A DNA stretch of 64,000 nt from Chryseobacterium carnipullorum (GCF_900142785.1 NZ_FRCD01000004.1:1-64000); one strand, 5' to 3'. Shown: positions 29,427 through 40,196, counted from the first letter of the stretch. Numbers and translations are program-made. The notes: generated from the letters alone by a model not told the origin.

Positions 29427-29434
29427 TATCTTTG
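29427..29434 (+). promoter_or_regulatory. Promoter -10 box of rpmI-rplT
   Basis: TATCTTTG (TAnnTTTG), followed by a leader of about 70 bases with a short imperfect hairpin (TTCC..GGAA near 29445) before the rpmI ATG. An L20-sensing leader is possible but not shown. Confidence 0.55.
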
Positions 29435-29508
29435 CCAACTATAATTCCTGGGTATTACCTGGAATAACGGACAAGATATTGATAACAAAACAATAAAAAA
29501 GCAGAACA

Positions 29509-29706
29509 ATGCCAAAATTAAAAACGAAATCAGGTGCTAAAAAGCGTTTTAAACTTACCGGAACTGGGAAGATTAAAAGAAAAAATGCTTTCAAAAGCCA
29601 CATCTTAACTAAGAAAGAAACGAAGCAAAAGAGAAATCTTACGCAAACTTCTTACGTAGCTGCTGTGGATACAAAAAGCGTTCTACGTCAATTAGCCATT
29701 AAGTAG
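29509..29706 (+). CDS. rpmI: 50S ribosomal protein L35
   Basis: 65 residues, very basic, with the family start [20 protein letters not shown] and the [12 protein letters not shown] segment. Precedes rplT by about 115 bases in a two-gene operon. Confidence 0.98.
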   Translation: MPKLKTKSGAKKRFKLTGTGKIKRKNAFKSHILTKKETKQKRNLTQTSYVAAVDTKSVLRQLAIK

Positions 29707-29822
29707 TTTTTATAAATCTATATTCGGTTTATAAGAATTCAAACAAATTCAACAATTTAACCCTGAAACGGTGCCACTAAGAGCAGTTCACTGCCGCCCT
29801 TTTCAAAAAAACAATTTAAATT

Positions 29823-30167
29823 ATGCCAAGATCAGTAAATGCAGTAGCTTCAAGAGCTCGCAGAAAGAAAATTATTAAGCAAGCTAAAGGTTTTTTCGGT
29901 AGAAGAAAGAACGTTTGGACAGTAGCTAAAAACGCGGTAGAAAAAGCAATGCAATATGCTTACCGTGGAAGAAAAGAGAAAAAGAGAAATTTCAGATCAC
30001 TTTGGATTACTCGTATCAACGCGGGTGCCAGAGAGCATGGAATGTCTTACTCTCAATTTATGGGAGCTCTTAAAAAGAACAACGTTGAGCTTAACAGAAA
30101 AGTTTTAGCTGATTTAGCAATGAATCACCCTGAAGCTTTCAAAGCAGTTGTAGATCAAGTAAAATAA
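29823..30167 (+). CDS. rplT: 50S ribosomal protein L20
   Basis: 114 residues, binds 23S rRNA and in many bacteria represses its own operon. Marks: [40 protein letters not shown] and the C-terminal [16 protein letters not shown]. The 115-base spacer from rpmI is longer than usual and contains a GC-richer segment (CGGTGCC..CACTGCCGCC) that could fold as an L20 target; this is speculative. Confidence 0.98.
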   Translation: MPRSVNAVASRARRKKIIKQAKGFFGRRKNVWTVAKNAVEKAMQYAYRGRKEKKRNFRSLWITRINAGAREHGMSYSQFMGALKKNNVELNRKVLADLAMNHPEAFKAVVDQVK

Positions 30168-30191
30168 TGTAGAATTTTTTGTTATCAATAT

Positions 30192-30220
30192 AATCCCGGG
30201 CTTTGCTCGGGATTTTTTTT
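30192..30220 (+). terminator. Terminator of rpmI-rplT
   Basis: AATCCCG / CGGGATT stem with an eight-T tail. Confidence 0.9.
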
Positions 30221-30362
30221 ACAAACCTTTGTCTCATGGCTATTTTTAACTAAAAATGAAAAAATATAGATTAAATTTCACTTTTTTATATTGATTAAAA
30301 AAAATGTAGCCATAGTATAGAATTTTTCCTTTTTCCATAAAATAATATTGATTTTTATTATC

Positions 30363-30370
30363 TACATTTG
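30363..30370 (+). promoter_or_regulatory. Promoter -10 box of the M28 peptidase cluster
   Basis: TACATTTG (TAnnTTTG), 34 bases before the GTG start at 30405. Confidence 0.5.
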
Positions 30371-30404
30371 CTGAATTATTAAATCTATAAAACTTTAGTT
30401 AAAA

Positions 30405-31580
30405 GTGAAAAAAATAACGACTCTTTTACTCGTTTCTTTGTCAGCTTATAGCCTTCAGGGCCAGAATTTTATACAGGCTTATCAAACCAGAGTCAATAAA
30501 GTATCCCAGGCCAATATTACGGCAAATCTTCAGGGATTTGGGAATCTGGGAATAAAAACTACCGGCTCTGTAGAAAATACCAATGCACTGAATTGGCTTA
30601 AAACAAAATATCAGTCTTACGGATACACTGCGAGCCAGATCACAGAAGACAGTTTTACCTATAACGGAAACACTTCAAAAAATTTAATTATAACCAAAAC
30701 CGGAACCCTTTACCCTAATATCTACGTAATTATTTGCGGTCATTACGATACCGTAACAGGTCCGGGAGTAAGTGATAACGGCAGCGGAACCTCTATCCTG
30801 CTTGAAGCTGCCAGAATTTTAAAAGATGTGCCTACAGATTATTCTGTGAAATTCATTCATTTTTCCGGTGAAGAACAGGGATATCTGGGAAGTTCTCATT
30901 ATGTCAACAATGTTGTTTTTCAGAACAGCGCACGTCAGCTCAGTCTGAAAGTTGTCTTCAATATCGATCAGGTAGGCGGAAAAATTGGAAATATAAACAG
31001 CAATATCAACTGTGAAAGTGATCAGAGCGGACAAAGCGGAAACAATGCAGCTTCACTGGCGATGACCCAACAGCTGGCTACCTGTACCACCCTTTATTCT
31101 CCCCTGCAGCCTACCCTATCTAATGCTTACAATTCAGATTACATTCCATTCGAAAACAAAGGCGATATTATTACAGGCTTTTACGAAACGGCAAGAAGTA
31201 ATAATGAGCATACCATCAATGATACTTTTGCCAATGTAGATCCTGTCTACGTATTTAATGTTGGAAAAGCCGCGCTAGGTGCATTGCAGCACTTTGCCGG
31301 GGCTTCTACTATTACTTTAGCAACTGATGAAGCAGCTGCAGATCATTCATCAGAAATCATTAAAATCTATCCTAATCCGGCTCATGATGTGATTACTATA
31401 GAATTGCCAACGGATCATAAAACCTTTAAAGTTGAGATCAGTGATATGAATGGAAGATTGCTGCTTAATGCTGAAAACGAAAATAAAATAAATACATCAG
31501 GATTGACTAGCGGTGCTTACATGGTGACCGTAAAATCAGATAAAAATAGCATAACCAGAAAAATTATTATAGAAAAATAA
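30405..31580 (+). CDS. Secreted M28 family metallopeptidase, copy 1 of 3
   Basis: 391 residues with signal peptide, catalytic domain and T9SS sorting domain. The two-zinc aminopeptidase ligands are visible in order: GHYDTV, SDNGSG, SGEEQG (first Glu is the base, second a ligand), FNIDQVGG and NEHTIND. The C-terminus has IYPNPAHDVITIELP and ends ..RKIIIEK, a T9SS signal. Start is GTG at 30405, directly before the signal peptide KKITTLLLVSLSAYSL. First of three tandem paralogues, 37 bases before the next, so likely cotranscribed with it. Confidence 0.92.
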   Translation: MKKITTLLLVSLSAYSLQGQNFIQAYQTRVNKVSQANITANLQGFGNLGIKTTGSVENTNALNWLKTKYQSYGYTASQITEDSFTYNGNTSKNLIITKTGTLYPNIYVIICGHYDTVTGPGVSDNGSGTSILLEAARILKDVPTDYSVKFIHFSGEEQGYLGSSHYVNNVVFQNSARQLSLKVVFNIDQVGGKIGNINSNINCESDQSGQSGNNAASLAMTQQLATCTTLYSPLQPTLSNAYNSDYIPFENKGDIITGFYETARSNNEHTINDTFANVDPVYVFNVGKAALGALQHFAGASTITLATDEAAADHSSEIIKIYPNPAHDVITIELPTDHKTFKVEISDMNGRLLLNAENENKINTSGLTSGAYMVTVKSDKNSITRKIIIEK

Positions 31581-31617
31581 TCACCCCCCAATCACACCCA
31601 ATTACAAAATATTTTAT

Positions 31618-32802
31618 ATGAAAAAACTTACCACATTTGTGTGCACTGCATTAGCGGTCGGAAGCGTCAGTGCCCAGACTCTGATTCAGGCGTATAAAAA
31701 CAGGGCAGATCTGGTCTCACAGACCAATATTACCACCAATCTGCAGCAATTTTCCAATCTGGGAATCAAAACCACCGGATCTGTCAATAATGCCAATACG
31801 TTAACCTGGATTAAAAACAAATACACTTCTTTCGGATATTCATCCAGCCAGATCGCAGAAGATCCTTTTACGTTTGGCAGTACCAGTTCAAAGAATCTTG
31901 TGATTACCAAAACAGGTACTCTCTATCCTAATAAATATGTTATTATCTGCGGGCATTTTGACACCATTACAGGTCCAGGCACCAGTGATAACGGCAGCGG
32001 AACGTCTGTTATTTTAGAGGTGGCGAGAATTTTAAAAGATGTTCCTACAGAATATTCAATTAAATTCATTCATTTCTCCGGTGAGGAACAAGGCTTATAC
32101 GGAAGTTCTCATTATGCTAATAATGTCGAGTTTCAGAGCGGGGTACGAAAGCTGGATATCAAGTTGGTGTTCAACCTTGACCAGGTAGGCGGTAAGATAG
32201 GCAATGTGAACAATAAGATCATCTGTGAACGCGATACCTCGGGACAATCAGGAAATAATGCAGCTTCAAACACAGTGACGCAACAGCTGGCAACATGTAC
32301 GACCCTGTACTCTCCTCTTCAGACCAGTATTTCCAATGCTTATTCATCCGATTATATGCCTTTTGAAAAAAAAGGAGATGTGATCACCGGTTTTTATGAA
32401 TATACCAGAAGTTACAATGAGCATACTGTCAATGATACCTTTGCCAATGTAGATCCTGTTTATGTATTTAAAGTAGCCAAAGCTGCTGTAGGCGCAATGC
32501 AGCACTTTGCAACGGCATCTTCTACGGTTTCGGCTGTTTCAGCATCTAAAGAAAAGCCATTAACGACACTAGAATCAGTAAAAATGTACCCAAATCCCGC
32601 TAAAAATATTTTAAACATTGAATTGCCGGATTCAGGAACAAGAAGCTTCACCGTTGAAATTACTAACCTTGCAGGTCTTTCGATGTTAAAAGACGAAAAT
32701 AAATCTCAGCTTAATATTTCAAGTCTGGAAAATGGAATTTATTTATGTACTGTAAAGAATGAAGGTTCCAGCGTTACAAGAAAGATCATTATTGAAAAAT
32801 AA
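31618..32802 (+). CDS. Secreted M28 family metallopeptidase, copy 2 of 3
   Basis: 394 residues, colinear with its neighbours: signal peptide MKKLTTFVCTALAVGSVSAQ, then GHFDTI, SDNGSG, SGEEQG, FNLDQVGG and NEHTVND as zinc ligands, and a T9SS tail (MYPNPAKNILNIELP .. RKIIIEK). It resembles copy 3 in the N-terminal half more than copy 1 (VSQTNITTNLQQFSNLGIKTTGS is nearly identical), suggesting a later duplication. A weak terminator follows. Confidence 0.92.
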   Translation: MKKLTTFVCTALAVGSVSAQTLIQAYKNRADLVSQTNITTNLQQFSNLGIKTTGSVNNANTLTWIKNKYTSFGYSSSQIAEDPFTFGSTSSKNLVITKTGTLYPNKYVIICGHFDTITGPGTSDNGSGTSVILEVARILKDVPTEYSIKFIHFSGEEQGLYGSSHYANNVEFQSGVRKLDIKLVFNLDQVGGKIGNVNNKIICERDTSGQSGNNAASNTVTQQLATCTTLYSPLQTSISNAYSSDYMPFEKKGDVITGFYEYTRSYNEHTVNDTFANVDPVYVFKVAKAAVGAMQHFATASSTVSAVSASKEKPLTTLESVKMYPNPAKNILNIELPDSGTRSFTVEITNLAGLSMLKDENKSQLNISSLENGIYLCTVKNEGSSVTRKIIIEK

Positions 32803-32814
32803 CGATCACTCATT

Positions 32815-32846
32815 AAGTCCAGGATTAAAATCCAGGACTTTTATTA
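32815..32846 (+). terminator. Terminator between M28 copies 2 and 3
   Basis: AAGTCCAGGAT / ATCCAGGACTT stem with one internal mismatch, followed by TTATTATT; probably partial. Confidence 0.6.
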
Positions 32847-32889
32847 TTCATACAGATGACCAACCACTACATCATAAAATATAATTAAC

Positions 32890-34077
32890 ATGAAAAAAAC
32901 AATCACTATTCTTTCAGTTCTTCTGGCAGTATCCGTCAGTAAGGCTCAGAGTTTTATTCAGGCGTACCAGGACAGGGCGAATATGGTTTCACAAACCAAT
33001 ATTACCACAAACTTACAACAGTTCTCCAATCTTGGTATAAAGACGACCGGTTCCACCAATAACGCCAGTGCGTTAACGTGGATCAAAAATAAATATATTT
33101 CCTACGGGTATTCTGCCAGCCAGATCGCAGAAGATCCTTTCACATTTGGCAGTACAAGTTCTAAAAACCTCGTGATTACCAAAACAGGAACTGTTTATCC
33201 TAATAAATACGTGATCATCTGCGGGCATTTTGACAGCATTAATGGTCCCGGAGTGAACGATAACGGCAGCGGAACGTCTATCATTTTAGAAGCGGCAAGG
33301 ATTTTAAGAAATGTTCCTACCGAATATTCCATTAAATTCATCCATTTCTCCGGTGAGGAACAGGGATTGCGAGGAAGTACCCATTATGTCAATAATGTGG
33401 CATATCAGAACGGAGTAAGAGTATTGGATATTAAACTTGTATTTAATCTTGACCAGGTAGGTGGTGTTATGGGGAATAACAATAATACGGTGTACTGTGA
33501 CCAGGATCAGGCGGGACCCACCAGTAATAATGCAGCAGCTGCGGCAGTCACCCAACAACTTAGAAACTGTACGGCCTTGTATTCGCCTCTTCAGACAGCG
33601 GTAGATCCGGCAGAAGATACAGACTATATTCCGTTTGAAAGAAAAGGGGAGATCATCACCGGTTTTTTTGAAAGAATAAGAAGTACGTATCCACATACAT
33701 CCAATGATACCTTTGCCAATACAGATCCTGTTTATATCTTTAAAATAGGAAAAGCGACTGTTGGAGCTTTGCAGCATTTTGCCGTTGCTACTTCTGCCAG
33801 TTCATTGGTAATGAAAACTAAGGAAACGGTTTCCAATGATTCCCTTGAGGCTGTATCTGTTTACCCTAACCCATCTAAAGATACTGTAAATATCGAACTT
33901 CCCGGTACCCATATCAAGGATTTCAGTTTTGAAATTACAGAGCTTTCCGGAAAAGTACTTTTAAAAAAGGACAACGAAACCAAAATTAATGTTTCAGGAC
34001 TCCCTGAAGGAGCTTATATTGGTGTTATCAAAGCTGATGGGCAAACGGCTGTACGAAAAATTTTGATTGAAAGATAG
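32890..34077 (+). CDS. Secreted M28 family metallopeptidase, copy 3 of 3
   Basis: 395 residues. Signal peptide MKKTITILSVLLAVSVSKAQ; ligands GHFDSI, NDNGSG, SGEEQG, FNLDQVGG and YPHTSND are all kept, so it should be active. It differs from copies 1-2 in the substrate-facing segment (YCDQDQAGPTSNN and AVDPAEDTDYIP in place of the CERDTSGQSGNN and ISNAYSSDYMP type), which hints at altered specificity. T9SS tail (VYPNPSKDTVNIELP .. RKILIER). Confidence 0.92.
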   Translation: MKKTITILSVLLAVSVSKAQSFIQAYQDRANMVSQTNITTNLQQFSNLGIKTTGSTNNASALTWIKNKYISYGYSASQIAEDPFTFGSTSSKNLVITKTGTVYPNKYVIICGHFDSINGPGVNDNGSGTSIILEAARILRNVPTEYSIKFIHFSGEEQGLRGSTHYVNNVAYQNGVRVLDIKLVFNLDQVGGVMGNNNNTVYCDQDQAGPTSNNAAAAAVTQQLRNCTALYSPLQTAVDPAEDTDYIPFERKGEIITGFFERIRSTYPHTSNDTFANTDPVYIFKIGKATVGALQHFAVATSASSLVMKTKETVSNDSLEAVSVYPNPSKDTVNIELPGTHIKDFSFEITELSGKVLLKKDNETKINVSGLPEGAYIGVIKADGQTAVRKILIER

Positions 34078-34100
34078 TGTTACTATTTACATTATAACAT

Positions 34101-34130
34101 AAAGCAGGAAGTAATTTTTCCTGCTTTTTT
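34101..34130 (+). terminator. Terminator of the M28 cluster
   Basis: AAAGCAGG / CCTGCTTT stem with T-run. Confidence 0.85.
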
Positions 34131-34160
34131 ATTACTGATTTCGATAGATAATAATCTTTT

Positions 34161-34748
34161 TTATTGATCTCTACTCCGAAGGATCCCCTCTATATCTTGC
34201 ATCGAAAATCCTTTCGCTTTAAGCAATATCAAAAAGTGATACAACAAATCCGCTGCTTCGTTTTTGAATAGATCGTCGTTGCTGTCTTTCGCTTCAATGA
34301 CCAGTTCTACAGCCTCCTCGCCTACTTTCTGCGCCATTTTATTGATTCCTCTCTGATAAAGGGAGTACGTATAAGAACCTTCTGTCTCGCTATCAATTCT
34401 ATCAGCTATTTTAGCTTCCAGCTCATACAGGAAGCCTTTATTATCTTTTTCACCAAAACAGCTGAAACTTCCGGTGTGACAAACCGTATTTTTAGGTACT
34501 GCCTGAATTAATAAGGTATCCTGATCACAATCTATGCTTATTTTTTTTACTGTCAGGAAATTGCCGGATTCTTCTCCTTTGGTCCAGAGTCTGTTTTTGG
34601 AACGGCTGAAAAAGGTGACAATCCCTTCTTTTTCTGTTTTTTCTAATGCCTCTTCATTCATATAGCCTAACATCAGCACTTGCTGTGTTCTGCTGTCCTG
34701 AATGATGACCGGAACCAGGCCATTGTTTTTTTCAAAATCTATTTTCAT
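34161..34748 (-). CDS. hisIE: Bifunctional phosphoribosyl-AMP cyclohydrolase / phosphoribosyl-ATP pyrophosphatase
   Basis: Steps 2 and 3 of histidine synthesis. 195 residues: HisI domain (about 1-105) with zinc ligands in [10 protein letters not shown] and [11 protein letters not shown], and HisE domain (about 110-195) with the MazG-like motif [15 protein letters not shown] and [14 protein letters not shown]. Last gene of the his operon, overlapping hisF by 4 bases. Confidence 0.97.
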   Translation of the reverse strand: MKIDFEKNNGLVPVIIQDSRTQQVLMLGYMNEEALEKTEKEGIVTFFSRSKNRLWTKGEESGNFLTVKKISIDCDQDTLLIQAVPKNTVCHTGSFSCFGEKDNKGFLYELEAKIADRIDSETEGSYTYSLYQRGINKMAQKVGEEAVELVIEAKDSNDDLFKNEAADLLYHFLILLKAKGFSMQDIEGILRSRDQ

Positions 34749-35503
34749 CGTACGGGTATTTTTTGAGTTCTTAGTTGTTGCTTTAATTCTTGAATCGGCA
34801 CTTCATTAAAGTGGAAAATGCTGGCTGCCAAGGCGCCGGTAGCTTTGGTCTCATTCAACACTTGAACAAAGTCATCTGCACTGCCTGCTCCTCCGGAAGC
34901 AATGACGGGAATACTGACTGCCTCTGAAACAAGTTTCGTCATTCGGATATCAAATCCATTTTTTGTTCCGTCTCCATCCATAGAGGTAAGAAGAATTTCA
35001 CCGGCACCTAAAGATACCACTTCTTTTGCCCACTCTACGGTATTTAAGCTCGTAGCAAGTTTTCCTCCTCTCACATACACCAGATCTGCTCCATCGGTCA
35101 ATCGCGTATCTATCGCTACAACGATACACTGGCTTCCAAACTCTTTCGAAAGTTCAGAGATCAACTGTGGATTTTTAACCGCAGAAGAATTGATGCTGAT
35201 TTTATCCGCGCCGGCATCCAAAAGTTTTCTCACATCTTCAGAAGACGAAATTCCTCCGCCTACCGTAAAAGGAATACTCAGGTTTCTTGCAATATCTTTT
35301 ACCAACCCGACAAATGTTTTCCGGTCTTCCAATGTGGCTGTAATATCCAGAAAAACCAATTCATCAGCCCCTTCCTGCTCATATTTTACCGCAAGCTCTA
35401 TTGGATCTCCGGCATTCCGTAAACCTTCAAAATTAACGCCTTTTACTGTTGTCCCGTCTTTGATATCCAGACAGGGAATAATTCTTTTTTTAAGCATTTT
35501 CAA
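34745..35503 (-). CDS. hisF: Imidazole glycerol phosphate synthase, cyclase subunit
   Basis: TIM-barrel partner of HisH that closes the imidazole ring. 252 residues with [11 protein letters not shown] (catalytic Asp), FTVGGGISS and VIASGGAGS phosphate-binding loops. Two start codons two apart (MKMLKK) are possible; it overlaps hisA by about 14 bases. Confidence 0.97.
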   Translation of the reverse strand: MKMLKKRIIPCLDIKDGTTVKGVNFEGLRNAGDPIELAVKYEQEGADELVFLDITATLEDRKTFVGLVKDIARNLSIPFTVGGGISSSEDVRKLLDAGADKISINSSAVKNPQLISELSKEFGSQCIVVAIDTRLTDGADLVYVRGGKLATSLNTVEWAKEVVSLGAGEILLTSMDGDGTKNGFDIRMTKLVSEAVSIPVIASGGAGSADDFVQVLNETKATGALAASIFHFNEVPIQELKQQLRTQKIPVR

Positions 35504-36215
35504 TCAATTTCTGAAGTTGTTGTAATTGTATTTTTCCCTCGTAAATCGCCTTTCCTATGATCGTTCCTGAACATCCGATCTCTTTCATCCGCTCAACATC
35601 TTCGATACATGAGATACCACCGCTGGCGGTAAGCCTTAACGATGTTTTATCCAGAATTTCTCTGTACAGATCTGTAGAAGGACCTTCCAGCATTCCATCT
35701 TTTGAAATATCCGTGCATATCGTCTGAATGATTCCTTTGTTCTGATAATCCAAAAGAAAATCAATAATATCCAAGCTGCTTTCTTCCTGCCAACCAGAAG
35801 TTTTTATTTTTCTGTTTTCGCAGTCTGCTCCCAGAATAATCTTTTCGCTGCCATATTTCCGGATCATTTCTAAGCAGAATTCCGGATCCTGAACAGCAAT
35901 ACTACCAAGCGTAATTTGTTTTGCCCCGGAGTTAAAGGCAATTTCTATATCATTCCCTGTTTTTAAACCACCTCCAAAATCAATATGAAGTGATGTTTCC
36001 CTGGAAATATTCTCGAGTACTTTCTGGTTCACAATATGCTTAGAACGCGCGCCGTCAAGATCAACAAGATGGAGAAACTGAATCCCATAGCTTTCAAATT
36101 CCCTGGCAATATCTACCGGATTCTCACTGTATATTTTTTTTGTGGCATAATCTCCTTTTGAAAGACGGACACATTTTCCGTCAATAATATCAATAGCTGG
36201 AATAATTTTCATCAT
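35490..36215 (-). CDS. hisA: 1-(5-phosphoribosyl)-5-[(5-phosphoribosylamino)methylideneamino]imidazole-4-carboxamide isomerase
   Basis: ProFAR isomerase, TIM barrel related to HisF. 241 residues; [27 protein letters not shown] and LTASGGISC carry the catalytic Asp and phosphate loops. It directly abuts hisH upstream. Confidence 0.96.
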   Translation of the reverse strand: MMKIIPAIDIIDGKCVRLSKGDYATKKIYSENPVDIAREFESYGIQFLHLVDLDGARSKHIVNQKVLENISRETSLHIDFGGGLKTGNDIEIAFNSGAKQITLGSIAVQDPEFCLEMIRKYGSEKIILGADCENRKIKTSGWQEESSLDIIDFLLDYQNKGIIQTICTDISKDGMLEGPSTDLYREILDKTSLRLTASGGISCIEDVERMKEIGCSGTIIGKAIYEGKIQLQQLQKLIENA

Positions 36216-36794
36216 TTATAATTTAATAAAGTTGCTTAATATTCTACTGCCCGTTGCCCCGGATTTTTCCGGATGAAACTGTACGGCAAAGAAATTATCT
36301 CTATGAAGAGAAGCACTGAAGGGCAGAATATAATCACATCCCCCAATGGTAGAATCTGCAAGCGCGCAATAGTAGCTGTGGACAAAATAGACATCACTAT
36401 TTTCCTCAATTCCTGAAAAAAGGGGACTTTTAAGATCTGAAATCGTATTCCAGCCCATGTGGGGAACCAGATCTTCAGGCGGAAATATTTTAACATCAAC
36501 ATCAAAAATTCCCATTCCTCTTGTCTCTCCTTCTTCATTATCCCCGCACATCAGCTGCATGCCGAGACAAATTCCCAAAACAGGTTGCTTCAAAGCAGGA
36601 ATCAGCAGATCAAGGCCCTTCTCTTTCAAAACCTTCATCGTTGAAGAAGCTTCTCCCACCCCGGGAAAAATAACTTTATCTGCTTTCAGAATCAGTTCGG
36701 GATCATCAGTAACTACCGATTCAATATTCAATCTTGCCAGTGCATTCTGAACTGAGCTTACATTTCCTCCGTTATATTTTATTAATGCGATCAT
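36216..36794 (-). CDS. hisH: Imidazole glycerol phosphate synthase, glutaminase subunit
   Basis: Class I glutamine amidotransferase that feeds ammonia to HisF. 192 residues; nucleophile Cys in LGICLGMQLM, His/Glu in VQFHPEKSG, and the KVIFPGVGEA oxyanion-side loop. Stop and next start are contiguous with hisA. Confidence 0.97.
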   Translation of the reverse strand: MIALIKYNGGNVSSVQNALARLNIESVVTDDPELILKADKVIFPGVGEASSTMKVLKEKGLDLLIPALKQPVLGICLGMQLMCGDNEEGETRGMGIFDVDVKIFPPEDLVPHMGWNTISDLKSPLFSGIEENSDVYFVHSYYCALADSTIGGCDYILPFSASLHRDNFFAVQFHPEKSGATGSRILSNFIKL

Positions 36795-37892
36795 CTATAA
36801 ACTTCCTTTGGTTGATGGTAAATTATAATTGCTATCTGACTGGTTTACTGCTATTTTTACAGCTTTTGCAAATGCTTTGAAAACCGCTTCTATTTTGTGG
36901 TGTTCATTACTTCCTTCTGCTTTGATATTCAGATTGGATTTTGAAGAGTCTGTGAATGATTTGAAAAAATGAATAAACATTTCCGTAGGAACATCTCCTA
37001 TCTTTTCCCTTTTAAATTCCACATCCCAGACCAGCCAGGGTCTTCCTCCGAAGTCGATCGCCGCCTGGGCCAGACAGTCGTCCATCGGAAGCAGGAAACC
37101 ATATCTTTCAATCCCTTTTTTGTTTCCTAAAGCTTTTAAGAAAGCTTCTCCCAAAGCAATTCCCGTATCCTCAATGGTGTGGTGCTCATCGACCTGAAGA
37201 TCTCCGTTAACCTTGATTTTTAAGTCTAAATTTCCGTGCTTCGAGATCTGTTCCAACATATGATCAAAAAAATGAAGACCCGTTGAAATTTTAGAAGTTC
37301 CGTTTCCGTTAAGATCTATTTCAATATCGATTTCGGTTTCATTGGTTTTTCTGTACACTTTAGCCTTTCTGGATTCCTGTTTTAAAAATGAATAAATTCC
37401 GTTCCAAGTGGTGGTACTCAGGGTCGCATCCTTATTAAAGTTTTCATTGAGGAAAATAGACTGAGTTCCCATGTTTTTAGCTAGTTGAATATCCGTACTT
37501 CGATCACCAATTACATAGGAGTTTTCAAGATCATAGTTGCCGTGGATGTATTTTGAAAGCATCCCGATTCCCGGTTTTCTGGTAGGAAGGTTTTCATGTT
37601 CAAAGCTTCTATCGATCAGAATATCGCTGAAAATAATGCCTTCATTTTCGAAGGTCTTCACCATTTTTTCCTGAGGTTTGATGAAATCTTCAAAGGGAAA
37701 ACTTTCAGTTCCCAAACCGTCCTGATTGGTCACCATCACCAGTTCGTAATCCATTTCTCTGACAATTTTGGAAAGGTTCTGAAAAACTCCGGGATAAAAT
37801 TCCAGTTTTTCCAATGAATCTACCTGAAAGTCCACAGGTGGCTCTACGATAAGTGTTCCGTCACGGTCTATGAATAATACTTTTTTCATCAT
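36795..37892 (-). CDS. hisB: Bifunctional histidinol-phosphatase / imidazoleglycerol-phosphate dehydratase
   Basis: 365 residues in the E. coli-like fused arrangement. Residues about 1-165 are a HAD phosphatase ([22 protein letters not shown]). Residues about 170-365 are IGP dehydratase ([44 protein letters not shown] metal motifs). It overlaps hisC by 4 bases (ATGA). Confidence 0.97.
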   Translation of the reverse strand: MMKKVLFIDRDGTLIVEPPVDFQVDSLEKLEFYPGVFQNLSKIVREMDYELVMVTNQDGLGTESFPFEDFIKPQEKMVKTFENEGIIFSDILIDRSFEHENLPTRKPGIGMLSKYIHGNYDLENSYVIGDRSTDIQLAKNMGTQSIFLNENFNKDATLSTTTWNGIYSFLKQESRKAKVYRKTNETEIDIEIDLNGNGTSKISTGLHFFDHMLEQISKHGNLDLKIKVNGDLQVDEHHTIEDTGIALGEAFLKALGNKKGIERYGFLLPMDDCLAQAAIDFGGRPWLVWDVEFKREKIGDVPTEMFIHFFKSFTDSSKSNLNIKAEGSNEHHKIEAVFKAFAKAVKIAVNQSDSNYNLPSTKGSL

Positions 37893-38917
37893 TTTACAGT
37901 TTTTAATATATTGATCAATTTTTCATTTTCTTCACGGGTTCCTACATTGATCCTGATACAATTCTGTATCGCAGGTGCTCTCTGGCTTGTTAAGATTTCT
38001 TCATCAAGCATGGTTTGATACACTTTTGTACCGTCCTTCATTTTAATCAGGAAGAAATTGGCATCTGTAGGAAATACCTTTTCAATACAGTCGATACTTT
38101 TAAACTCTTCTTTCAGCCATTCTCTTTCGTTTAAGACCTTAGCCACATTGTCTTTAAGTTTATTTTTATCATCCAACAGGCTTATGATCAGTTCCTGACT
38201 CAGAGTGTTGACATTATAAGGAGCTTTTACCGTATTGATAAAACGGATAATCTCTTTGGAAGCATACGCTGTTCCCACTCTTGCTCCCGCGGTTCCCCAG
38301 GCTTTTGAAAAGGTCTGAAGGACAATGACGTTAGGATACTGATCCAGCACCTCAATTCCTGATCTGTTTTCTGAAAATTCGATATATGCTTCATCAATGA
38401 CAACAATACCATCAAAATTCTGAATGAAAAATTCAAGATCCTTTACACTGTTTCCGGTTGGGTTGTTGGGAGAACAGAGAAAAAACACTTTGATATCACG
38501 TTTCTGAGTAATCTTTAGAAAATCATCTTTTACCATTTCAAAATTGTCATCCAGATCTAATTTTACCACTTCATTTTCATTCACGGCGGCATAAAAACCG
38601 TACATCGCAAAAGATGGATTCATCATCAGAATGGCATCTTTTTTAGGTTCACAGAAGATTTTAATAATTAAATCGATCAATTCATCACTTCCGTTCCCTA
38701 TTGCAATCTGTTCCGGAGAAAGACCTTTAAGACCTGCCAATTTATTTTTAAGCTTTTTCTGAGACGAATCCGGATATCTGTTGAATTCCCCGAACGGACA
38801 TTCATTAGCGTCCAGCAATACAGGAGCATTAAACTCATTGTGATCCCTGAAACTGATATAAGGTTGTAATTTTACGATATTCTCTCTTACTAAACTATTG
38901 ATATTGAATTCTTTCAT
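37889..38917 (-). CDS. hisC: Histidinol-phosphate aminotransferase
   Basis: PLP enzyme of 342 residues. PLP Lys in [37 protein letters not shown] and VIDEAYIEF are conserved aminotransferase blocks. Within the operon, 5 bases after hisD. Confidence 0.97.
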   Translation of the reverse strand: MKEFNINSLVRENIVKLQPYISFRDHNEFNAPVLLDANECPFGEFNRYPDSSQKKLKNKLAGLKGLSPEQIAIGNGSDELIDLIIKIFCEPKKDAILMMNPSFAMYGFYAAVNENEVVKLDLDDNFEMVKDDFLKITQKRDIKVFFLCSPNNPTGNSVKDLEFFIQNFDGIVVIDEAYIEFSENRSGIEVLDQYPNVIVLQTFSKAWGTAGARVGTAYASKEIIRFINTVKAPYNVNTLSQELIISLLDDKNKLKDNVAKVLNEREWLKEEFKSIDCIEKVFPTDANFFLIKMKDGTKVYQTMLDEEILTSQRAPAIQNCIRINVGTREENEKLINILKTVK

Positions 38918-38921
38918 TGTA

Positions 38922-40196
38922 TTATTTTAATCTGATCGATACTGCATTTTTGTGGGCGATAAGACCTTCGGCCTCTGCCATGATTTCTATTGTTTTTCCT
39001 ATATTTTCAAGGCCTTCTTTTGAAAGATGCTGGAAAGTTATTTTCTTGACAAAACTGTCCAGAGAAACGCCGCTGTAGTTCCTGGCATAGGCATTGGTAG
39101 GCAATGTATGATTGGTTCCGCTGGCATAATCTCCCGCACTTTCACAGGAATAATTTCCAAGGAAGACAGATCCTGCATTGTCAATCATCGGAATAAACTT
39201 TTCAAAATCTTCCAAAGCCAGAATCAGGTGTTCGGGAGCATAAAGATTACTGAACTCAAAAGCTTCTTCAATAGAATCGATCAGTATAAAAATACTGTGA
39301 TCCAATGCCTGACGGGCCATTTCATTTCTTGGAAGATTACCCAGTTGTTTTTCTACAGCTTCTATGGTTTCGGTAAAAATTTTGAGATCTGTCGTGATGA
39401 AAACTACCTGACTGTCGCTTCCGTGTTCAGCCTGTGAAAGAAGATCTGCGGCGCAAAAATCGGGAATAGCCTGACGGTCTGCAATCACAAGAACTTCGCT
39501 GGGGCCTGCAGGCATGTCTATCGCTACACCGTAACGTTGTGCATATTCTTTAGCTGCCACAACAAACTGGTTTCCCGGACCAAAAATTTTATAAACCTTC
39601 GGAATGCTTGTTGTTCCTAAAGTCATTGCTGCAATAGCCTGTGCTCCCCCTGTTTTGAATATTTTGGTAATCCCGCATAGTTTGGCTGTGAACAGAATGG
39701 CAGGATTGATATTCCCGTTACGGTCAGGTGGTGTACAAAGAATAATTTCTTTACATCCAGCCAGATTCGCTGGTACGGCAAGCATAAGAACGGTTGAAAA
39801 CAAAGGGGCAGTTCCGCCGGGAATATAGATCCCTACTTTTTCTATTGCTCTATTTTCACGCCAGCAGATTACCTCTTTTGCAGTTTCAATTTTCTCTGTT
39901 TTCGTTATTTGAGAAGCATGAAATTTTAAGATATTCTCTTTTGCCTGTCTGATGGCTCTTTTTAAGTCATCAGAGATTTCATTTTCAGAGTTATTAATCT
40001 CTGCTTCTGAAACTGCAATGTGTGGCGTGATGGCTTTGTCAAATTTTTTATTAAAATTAATAAGCGCATTGTCCCCGTCTTTTTCTACGGCTTCAAATAT
40101 TTCCGTAATCAGTCCTGATATTTCTTTACGTTCGAAAACCGGTCGTTTTACCAACTCTGGCCAAGTTTTTTTTGCTGGAAATCTGTATGTCTTCAT
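38922..40196 (-). CDS. hisD: Histidinol dehydrogenase
   Basis: Zinc NAD enzyme carrying out the last two oxidations to histidine. 424 residues with the signature region GPSEVLVIAD, SQAEHGSDSQVVFIT and TNHTLPTNAYAR. Second gene of the operon, 3 bases after hisG. Confidence 0.97.
   Translation of the reverse strand: MKTYRFPAKKTWPELVKRPVFERKEISGLITEIFEAVEKDGDNALINFNKKFDKAITPHIAVSEAEINNSENEISDDLKRAIRQAKENILKFHASQITKTEKIETAKEVICWRENRAIEKVGIYIPGGTAPLFSTVLMLAVPANLAGCKEIILCTPPDRNGNINPAILFTAKLCGITKIFKTGGAQAIAAMTLGTTSIPKVYKIFGPGNQFVVAAKEYAQRYGVAIDMPAGPSEVLVIADRQAIPDFCAADLLSQAEHGSDSQVVFITTDLKIFTETIEAVEKQLGNLPRNEMARQALDHSIFILIDSIEEAFEFSNLYAPEHLILALEDFEKFIPMIDNAGSVFLGNYSCESAGDYASGTNHTLPTNAYARNYSGVSLDSFVKKITFQHLSKEGLENIGKTIEIMAEAEGLIAHKNAVSIRLK

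Noticed and set aside
29707..29822. Possible L20-binding hairpin between rpmI and rplT
   Set aside because: Only short imperfect stems could be drawn by eye; not enough to annotate a ribosomal protein leader.
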